A stretch of DNA of 64,000 nucleotides from Hypericibacter sp049323455 (GTDB lineage Bacteria; Pseudomonadota; Alphaproteobacteria; Dongiales; Dongiaceae), in NCBI GenBank assembly GCA_049323455.1, contig JBMONF010000017.1:66181-130180 (forward strand), given 5' to 3'. A model generated the notes under the pieces. The model saw only the letters and a program-made list of their open reading frames with translations. It was not told the DNA's origin and made no database searches. Of the stretch, positions 56,797 through 64,000 are shown piece by piece. Position 1 is the stretch's first letter. Every line of letters starts with the position of its first letter. Position numbers and translations under genes: made by a program.

Positions 56797-56883
56797 CCCT
56801 CTCGTCGCCCCAGCGAAAGCCGGGGCCCAGGGCTTCTGCACCTCGCTTGCTCCTGGATTCCGCTTTCGCGGGAACGATGATGG
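56797..56883. repeat. Intergenic repeat, copy 2 (inverted relative to 51.6 kb)
   Basis: Complementary to 51621-51711 over its length, best at 56797-56832. It sits between rpsD and the extradiol dioxygenase gene and does not encode anything recognisable. Confidence 0.65.
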
Positions 56884-56928
56884 ATTACGATCCCGCCCGA
56901 TTGGAATCCGCCCCAGACGCGTCGAACC

Positions 56929-57738
56929 ATGAGCGCCGAACTGCCCGTCCTGTTCCTCTCCCACGGCTCGCCGATGCTCCCCTTCGAGGACATCGCGGCC
57001 CGCGCCTTCATGGCGGGGCTGGGCGCCCGCCTGCCGCGGCCCGAGGCGATCTTGTGCATCTCGGCCCATTGGGAGACGCCGGCGCCGGCCGTGAGCGGCG
57101 CCGAGCGGCCGGAGACCATCCACGATTTCTACGGCTTCCCCGAGGCGCTCTATCGGCTCGAATACCCGGCGCCCGGGGCGCCGACGCTGGCCCGGCGCGT
57201 CTGCGCGCTTCTGGGAACGGCCGGCATGGCGGCAACGATCGACGAGGCCCGCGGCCTCGATCACGGCGCCTGGAACCCGCTCATGCTGATCTACCCCAAG
57301 GCCGACATTCCGGTGACGCAGCTCTCGATCCAGCATCATGCCGGGCCGGCCCATCATTTGGCCTTGGGCCGCGCACTCAAGCCCTTGCGGAGCGAAGGCG
57401 TGGTGGTGCTGGCGAGCGGCGGGGCCGTGCACAATCTGCGCCAGTTCCATATCGATCGCGAGCGGCCGGCCGATTGGGCGGTCGCCTTCGACGAGTGGCT
57501 GGCCGGTCGCATTGCCGCGGGGGATGCCGCCAGCCTGATCGAATATCGCCGCCTCAGGCCCGAGGGGAAGCTTGCGCATCCTCGCGACGAGCATTTCTTG
57601 CCGCTCTTCGTGGCGATGGGGGCAGGCGAGGGCGAGACCGGCCGGCCGCTCCACCGCAGTTTCGCCCACGGCAGCCTCAGCATGGCGGCCTATGGCTGGG
57701 GCGAGATCCTGCCCGAAGGAACGCGCGTGGCCGCCTGA
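56929..57738 (+). CDS. DODA-type extradiol aromatic ring-opening dioxygenase
   Basis: A 269-residue class III (LigB-like) non-heme iron dioxygenase, the YgiD/4,5-DOPA dioxygenase group. The iron His ligands are seen in LFLSHGSPMLP (His12) and CISAHWETPAP, with LDHGAWNPLMLIYP and the late SGGAVHNLRQF completing the pocket. It cleaves catechol-type rings; the physiological substrate of bacterial members is mostly unknown. No other aromatic degradation gene is adjacent. Confidence 0.87.
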   Translation: MSAELPVLFLSHGSPMLPFEDIAARAFMAGLGARLPRPEAILCISAHWETPAPAVSGAERPETIHDFYGFPEALYRLEYPAPGAPTLARRVCALLGTAGMAATIDEARGLDHGAWNPLMLIYPKADIPVTQLSIQHHAGPAHHLALGRALKPLRSEGVVVLASGGAVHNLRQFHIDRERPADWAVAFDEWLAGRIAAGDAASLIEYRRLRPEGKLAHPRDEHFLPLFVAMGAGEGETGRPLHRSFAHGSLSMAAYGWGEILPEGTRVAA

Positions 57739-57836
57739 GCTCGCATTTCTATCCCCCGCGAGAGGCCCCCTCGTGGCACGTATCCTTTTACGCGGCTGGT
57801 CCGTCTACAAGGCAAACGGCAGCGAGGGAGGAATCC

Positions 57837-58775
57837 GTGAGCGAAGTCGACATTCCGGCCACGATGCGAGAGGAGTTGCGGGCGACCTGGCACCGCTATC
57901 TCGATCTGATCGAGCCGTTGCGCCCGGCGCTGCACCGCTACTGTCGGCATCTCACCGGTACGCTATGGGATGCCGAGGATCTGGTGCAGGACACGGTGCT
58001 GCGCGGCTTCGGCACGTTGGGTGCGATACACCACGAGATTCGCAATCCGCAGGCATATCTGCTGCGCATCGCCGCGAATCTGTGGATCGATTCGCATCGC
58101 CGGCGTTTCCGCGACCCGGCTGACCCGCTCTCCGAGCCGATGGAGCCGAGAGGCTCCGATCCCGTCGCAATACGCGATGCGACGAAGGTCTTGTTGCAGG
58201 GACTGGCTCCGCAAGAACGCGCCGCTGTCGTGCTCAAGGACGTGTTCGACTTCACGCTCGACGAGATCGCCACCATGCTGGGAACCAGCACTGGCGCGGT
58301 GAAAGCGGCTCTGCACCGGGGGCGAACCCGACTGCGGGAGGGCGCGGAGGCCGCGCTGCCCGGACGGTGTCCACCGTCGGTCGAGCTGGTCGATCGCTTC
58401 GTCGCCGCCTTCAACGCCCGCGATGTCGCCGGTGTGACGGCTCTGCTGCTGGACGGCGCGTCGGCCGAAGTCGTCGGCTGCGTGTCCGAGCATGGCGCAA
58501 AGGCGATCATCACCGGGTCGATCCGTCACACCTTCGAGCTCGAGGAGGGGGCGCCGCGCGCCGAGCGACGTCAGTTCCGGGGCGAGCCGATCGTCATCGT
58601 CTGGTATGCGCTGCCCGAAGGCAACAGGGCCGGCGATGTGCTGCGGATCGAGGAGCAGGATGGACAGATCGCTTTCCTGCGCTACTACGCCTTCTGTCCC
58701 GAGACCCTGGCGGAGGTGGCGCAGGAGCTGGGGCTGCCACTGCGGACCCGGGGCTACCACTACCGCATGGGCTGA
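57837..58775 (+). CDS. ECF-type sigma factor with C-terminal SnoaL-like domain
   Basis: A 312-residue protein. Region 2 (YCRHLTGTLWDAEDLVQDTVLRGF, about residues 32-55) and region 4 (LDEIATMLGTSTGAVKAALHRGRTRLRE, about 141-168) are typical of ECF sigma factors. They are followed by a 130-residue NTF2/SnoaL-like domain (VDRFVAAFNARDVAGVTALLL). In ECF groups with such a C-terminal domain, the domain takes over the role of an anti-sigma factor, and indeed none is encoded nearby. GTG 57837 is preceded by GGGAGG. Targets unknown. Confidence 0.88.
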   Translation: MSEVDIPATMREELRATWHRYLDLIEPLRPALHRYCRHLTGTLWDAEDLVQDTVLRGFGTLGAIHHEIRNPQAYLLRIAANLWIDSHRRRFRDPADPLSEPMEPRGSDPVAIRDATKVLLQGLAPQERAAVVLKDVFDFTLDEIATMLGTSTGAVKAALHRGRTRLREGAEAALPGRCPPSVELVDRFVAAFNARDVAGVTALLLDGASAEVVGCVSEHGAKAIITGSIRHTFELEEGAPRAERRQFRGEPIVIVWYALPEGNRAGDVLRIEEQDGQIAFLRYYAFCPETLAEVAQELGLPLRTRGYHYRMG

Positions 58776-58994
58776 CGAGCAGTGGTTGCCCGATTTGCGC
58801 CGGCGACGTCGGGGAGCGTGCGGGCCGGGTGAGAGAGTGGCGGATCGCCCGCTTCGTCGCCGCTGTGCCGACGACAGCCGGATGTGGCCGCCTCGGGCGG
58901 CGGCGAGCCGGCATCGGCAGGCGCTATCGCGCCTGACCTCGGGCGGCGCGTCCGCTATGCTGGCCTCGACCCGGCATCCGAGCGAGGCCGTTCC

Positions 58995-60032
58995 ATGACC
59001 GCCAAAACCGGAATTCCCGCGACCAGCCGCGAGATCCGTCTCAAGCGCTATCCGACCGGGCTCCCGAGCAAGGCGGATTTCGAGCTCGCCGAGGTGCCGC
59101 TCCCGGCGCCTGCCGAAGGGCAGATGCTGGTGCGCAATATCGTCATGTCGGTCGATCCCTATATGCGCGGACGCATGACGGGTGCTCGCGACAGTTACAT
59201 CCCGCCCTTCGATCTCGGCGCGGCGCTCACGGGCGAGGCGGTGGGGCAGGTGATGCTCTCCAAGGACGGCGCCTATCCCGTCGGCGCCTATGTCACGAGC
59301 ATGCTCGGCTGGCGCGAGACCTTCGTGGCGGGCGGCGACCAGCTCAAGCCGGTCGATGCCAAGGCGGCCCCGCTCTCGGCCTATCTGGGCGTGCTCGGCA
59401 TGCCGGGCCTGACCGCCTATGGCGGGTTCCTGCGCTACGGCCAGCCCAAGCCCGGCCAGACCGTGTTCGTTTCGGGCGCGGCCGGCGCGGTGGGGAGCGT
59501 CGTCTGCCAGGTGGCCAAGATCAAGGGCTGCCGCGTCATCGGCAGCGCCGGCGGCCCCGAGAAGGCGCGCTGGCTCACCGAGGTGGCCGGCATCGACCAC
59601 GCCATCGACTACAAAGCCGTGCCCGACCTCGTGGCCGAGCTCAAGCGGCTATGCCCCGACGGCATCGACGTCTATTTCGAGAATGTCGGGGGCAAGCATC
59701 TCGAAGCCGCGCTCGAGAACATGAAGGTCCATGGCCGCATCGTCATGTGCGGCATGATCGCGGGCTACAACGAGCGCACGCCCGGGCCGCCCAACCTGAT
59801 GCGCATCGTGCGCCGGCGTCTCACGGTGCAAGGCATCCTGTTCATGGATCTGCAGGACATGGGCCCGGCCTTCGAGAACGACATGGCGCGCTGGATCGCG
59901 GAAGGCCGCATGAAGTGGCACGAGACGGTGTTCGAGGGGATCGAGCAGGCGCCCGAGGCGTTCCTCGGCCTCTTCAGCGGCGCCAACCTCGGCAAGATGG
60001 TGGTGCGGCTCGGGCCGGATCGGGTGGGGTGA
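58995..60032 (+). CDS. NADP-dependent medium-chain oxidoreductase (CurA / prostaglandin reductase-like)
   Basis: A 345-residue zinc-independent MDR-family reductase. Signature segments: VRNIVMSVDPYMRGRM in the N-terminal GroES-like domain, the cofactor motif VSGAAGAVGSVVCQVAKIKG, and VYFENVGGKHLEAAL and RIVMCGMIAGYN in the Rossmann domain. Members reduce the C=C bond of alpha,beta-unsaturated ketones, for example E. coli CurA (YncB). ATG 58995 is chosen at the start of homology. A stand-alone gene. Confidence 0.9.
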   Translation: MTAKTGIPATSREIRLKRYPTGLPSKADFELAEVPLPAPAEGQMLVRNIVMSVDPYMRGRMTGARDSYIPPFDLGAALTGEAVGQVMLSKDGAYPVGAYVTSMLGWRETFVAGGDQLKPVDAKAAPLSAYLGVLGMPGLTAYGGFLRYGQPKPGQTVFVSGAAGAVGSVVCQVAKIKGCRVIGSAGGPEKARWLTEVAGIDHAIDYKAVPDLVAELKRLCPDGIDVYFENVGGKHLEAALENMKVHGRIVMCGMIAGYNERTPGPPNLMRIVRRRLTVQGILFMDLQDMGPAFENDMARWIAEGRMKWHETVFEGIEQAPEAFLGLFSGANLGKMVVRLGPDRVG

Positions 60033-60042
60033 TGTGAACGAA

Positions 60043-60125
60043 ACCCCTCGTCCTGAGCCTGTCGAAGGACGAGGGAGCGCCTTACCGCACGAAGCCCTCA
60101 TGCTTCGACGGGCTCAGCATGAGGG
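60043..60125. repeat. Intergenic palindromic element
   Basis: Two hairpin units, CCTCGTCCTGAGCCTGTCGA with its complement and CCCTCATGCTTCGACGGGCT with CAGCATGAGGG, lie back to back between two convergent genes. This is the pattern of dispersed REP-like elements in GC-rich proteobacteria. Confidence 0.6.
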
Positions 60126-60204
60126 CCTTCTCTCAAACCTGGGCTTGGCCCGCTTGCAGGTCGGACCTGAAGCAGAGCAGTCGGGTGGGCGGGAGAAGCA
60201 GACC

Positions 60205-60546
60205 CTACGCCGCCTTGCAGGCCACGCCGCGGCTGGTCAGCAGCTCCTGCAGCTCGCCCGACTGGTACATCTCGCGCACGATGTCGCAGCCGCCGACGAA
60301 CTCGCCCTTGACGTAGAGCTGCGGAATGGTCGGCCAATTGCTGAAATCCTTGATGCCCTGGCGCAGGCTCGGATCGGTCAGGACGTCGATGCCCTTGAAC
60401 TTGACGCCGAGCTGGGTCAGCACCTGCACGACCGCGGCCGAGAAGCCGCACTGCGGGAACACGGGCGTGCCCTTCATGTAGAGCACGACATCGTTGTCCG
60501 CGATGTCCTGCTTGATGCGCTCGAAAACCGGGTTTGTGGTCGACAT
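60205..60546 (-). CDS. grxD: Monothiol glutaredoxin (Grx4 type)
   Basis: A 113-residue glutaredoxin with the monothiol CGFS active site (VFPQCGFSAAVVQVL), the WPTIPQLYVKGEFVGGCDIVREM glutathione-binding half and the family's MKGTP. CGFS glutaredoxins bind a glutathione-ligated [2Fe-2S] cluster and work with BolA proteins. The BolA gene is 68 bp upstream in the same direction. ATG 60546 follows GAGAGGA. Confidence 0.95.
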   Translation of the reverse strand: MSTTNPVFERIKQDIADNDVVLYMKGTPVFPQCGFSAAVVQVLTQLGVKFKGIDVLTDPSLRQGIKDFSNWPTIPQLYVKGEFVGGCDIVREMYQSGELQELLTSRGVACKAA

Positions 60547-60614
60547 CCGTTTCGTCCTCTCTCTCGCTGCCCCGGCGCCTGCCGGCATCTCGGGGCTGAA
60601 AAACGCGCCCCCGC

Positions 60615-60854
60615 TCAGCCGTTGTCCGGCAGGCCGGTCTGCAGCGCCAGCGCGTGTAGCTCGTCGCCCATCTTGCCGCGCAGGGCCTGGTAGACCATCT
60701 GGTGCTGCTGGATGCGGGTCTTGCCGATGAAGGCCCGCGACTTCACGAGCGCCGCGTAATGGTCGCCGTCGCCGCGCAGATCCTCCACGATCACGACGGC
60801 GTCGGGGATCGCCTCCTTGATGAGGCGCTCGATCTCGGCCGCTTCCATCGCCAT
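60615..60854 (-). CDS. BolA-family protein (IbaG-like)
   Basis: A 79-residue protein with the BolA fold: EIERLIKEAIPDAVVIVEDLRGDGDHYAALVKS, then F-x-GKTRIQQHQMVYQAL. The invariant His of the QHQMVY segment is a cluster ligand with monothiol glutaredoxin. It is encoded between purL (19 bp) and grxD (68 bp) and is likely cotranscribed with both. The GDGDHY loop fits the IbaG/BolA2 branch. Confidence 0.92.
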   Translation of the reverse strand: MAMEAAEIERLIKEAIPDAVVIVEDLRGDGDHYAALVKSRAFIGKTRIQQHQMVYQALRGKMGDELHALALQTGLPDNG

Positions 60855-60873
60855 GACCCGTCCGCCCCCGCCT

Positions 60874-63089
<2,216 letters not shown>

Positions 63090-63093
<4 letters not shown>

Positions 63094-63779
63094 GACAGCG
63101 CCTCCGCGATGCCGCGGAAGAGGCCACGGCCGTCCACGGAGTCCAGCAGCTTGTCGATGGCGTTTTCCGGATGCGGCATCAAGCCCAGCACGGTCTTGGT
63201 CTCGTTGAAGATGCCGGCGATGTTGCGCGCCGAGCCGTTGGGATTGCCGGCGGCCGTGGTGGCGCCGTCCGGCTCGCAATAGCGGAAGGCGACCCGGCCC
63301 GACTGCTCCAGCCGGTCGAGCGTCGCCTCGTCGGCGTAATAGTTGCCGTCATGGTGCGCGACCGGGATCGACAGCACCTGGCCCCGCTCGTAAGCGCCGG
63401 TGAAGAGGGTCTGGTTGTTCTCGACCCTGAGATGGACGTTGCGGCAGACGAACTTGAGCGAGGCGTTCCGGAGCAGCACGCCCGGCAGCAGGCCCGCCTC
63501 GGTGATGATCTGGAAGCCGTTGCAGATGCCGAGCACCGCGACGCCCTTCTCGGCGCGCGCCTTGACCTCGCGCATGATCGGCGAGTGCGCGGCGATGGCG
63601 CCCGGGCGCAGATAGTCGCCGTAGGAGAAACCGCCCGGCACCACCACCAGGTCGACCTCGGGCAGCTCGCTGTCGCGGTGCCAGACCATGATCGGGGGCG
63701 AGCCGGTCACCTCGGCCAGCGCCTGCCAGGCGTCGCCTTCGCGATTGGAGCCGGGAAAGACGATGACGGCGGATTTCAT
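63090..63779 (-). CDS. purQ: Phosphoribosylformylglycinamidine synthase subunit PurQ
   Basis: A 229-residue class I glutamine amidotransferase supplying ammonia to PurL. The nucleophile Cys lies in VAVLGICNGFQIITEAGLLPG, and the His-Glu of the triad in GLMPHPENAIDKLL. The N-terminus IVFPGSNREGDAWQAL is typical. The gene overlaps purL by 4 bp. An intergenic repeat-rich stretch lies upstream, so purS is not immediately adjacent. Confidence 0.96.
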
Positions 63780-63825
63780 GGCGTCGATATCCGCGGATGA
63801 AGGTTGGCAACGCTGAGCCGGTCAC

Positions 63826-64000
63826 CCCCTCCCTTACCCTCCCCCGTCAAGGGGGAGGGGAATTCTTTCTTACCCTCCTTGCTCGACGGAGAGAGGGTTT
63901 CTCTTTTTCTCCCTCCCCCCTTGAGGGCAGGGCAATCGCATGTGGCTGCGGAGCGGATTTCCTCGCCCTTCGAGACGGGCCTTCGGCCCTCCTCAGGGTG
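63826..64000. repeat. Repeat-rich intergenic region at the right edge
   Basis: A 9-bp perfect hairpin, CCCTCCCCC with GGGGGAGGG around GTCAA (63837-63859), is followed by degenerate copies (for example CTCCCTCCCCCCTTGAGGG near 63920) and a final CTTCGAGACGGGCCTTCGGCC unit. No coding frame is evident. The element continues past the window. Confidence 0.6.

Overview
The window is a GC-rich, densely packed stretch of chromosome. Its housekeeping genes (class II DAHP synthase, PurL/PurQ, citramalate synthase, a monothiol glutaredoxin/BolA pair, a DUF3108 protein, divergent gabT/gabD), frequent GTG starts and 4-base ATGA/GTGA gene overlaps fit an alphaproteobacterium, probably Rhodospirillales-like. 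That placement is inferred from gene content; there is no rRNA or phylogenetic marker analysis behind it.

Layout. 1-11.4 kb: a truncated Na/Pi cotransporter at the left edge, then a minus-strand set for quaternary-amine or phosphonate-type substrates. The set holds a phosphonate monoester hydrolase/sulfatase, a dimethylglycine dehydrogenase-like FAD/GcvT protein, a choline-kinase-like phosphotransferase, and a betaine-type ABC importer whose permease is an internally duplicated fusion. A DeoR-type regulator sits among them on the plus strand. 11.5-16.8 kb: acyl-CoA dehydrogenase (DmdC-like), FAD-linked 2-hydroxyacid dehydrogenase, Sua5, CysQ, and a 48-codon stump of a molybdenum hydroxylase large subunit.

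17.5-24.7 kb is the most interesting part. It is a plus-strand gene cluster for a heme-copper oxidoreductase whose subunit I keeps all the heme and CuB histidines but has Gln at the position of the helix VI cross-linked Tyr, so it looks more like a nitric oxide reductase of the NorSY (sNOR)-like group than an O2 reductase. With it are a CuA subunit II, two tiny membrane proteins, a heme O synthase, a SCO/SenC copper chaperone, a novel-looking fusion of cytochrome b, two [4Fe-4S] clusters and an MvhD-like domain, an unknown anchored protein, and a bacteriohemerythrin with all seven iron ligands. An FNR/NnrR-like box lies exactly where a class II activator site would be, upstream of a -10 element.

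25.6-27.9 kb: a tRNA-Val(CAC) gene with a 49-bp direct repeat of its 3' half 2.2 kb away brackets a hipBA toxin-antitoxin module with three palindromic operators. This looks like a relic integrative element that has lost its integrase.

28-64 kb is mostly core metabolism: gph, glmU-glmS, gabT/gabD, an ABC exporter, glutathione reductase, a TauE/SafE permease, aroG (class II), nicotinate phosphoribosyltransferase, a KimA/APC permease, an M20 deacylase, nadE-gltX-cysS, a PAS protein, a LysE exporter, cimA-trmJ, rpsD, an extradiol dioxygenase, an ECF sigma factor, an NADP oxidoreductase, grxD-bolA and purQ-purL. Short inverted-repeat intergenic elements occur at 33.2, 51.6, 56.8, 60.0 and 63.8 kb. 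All calls rest on reading the sequence; no database search was run.
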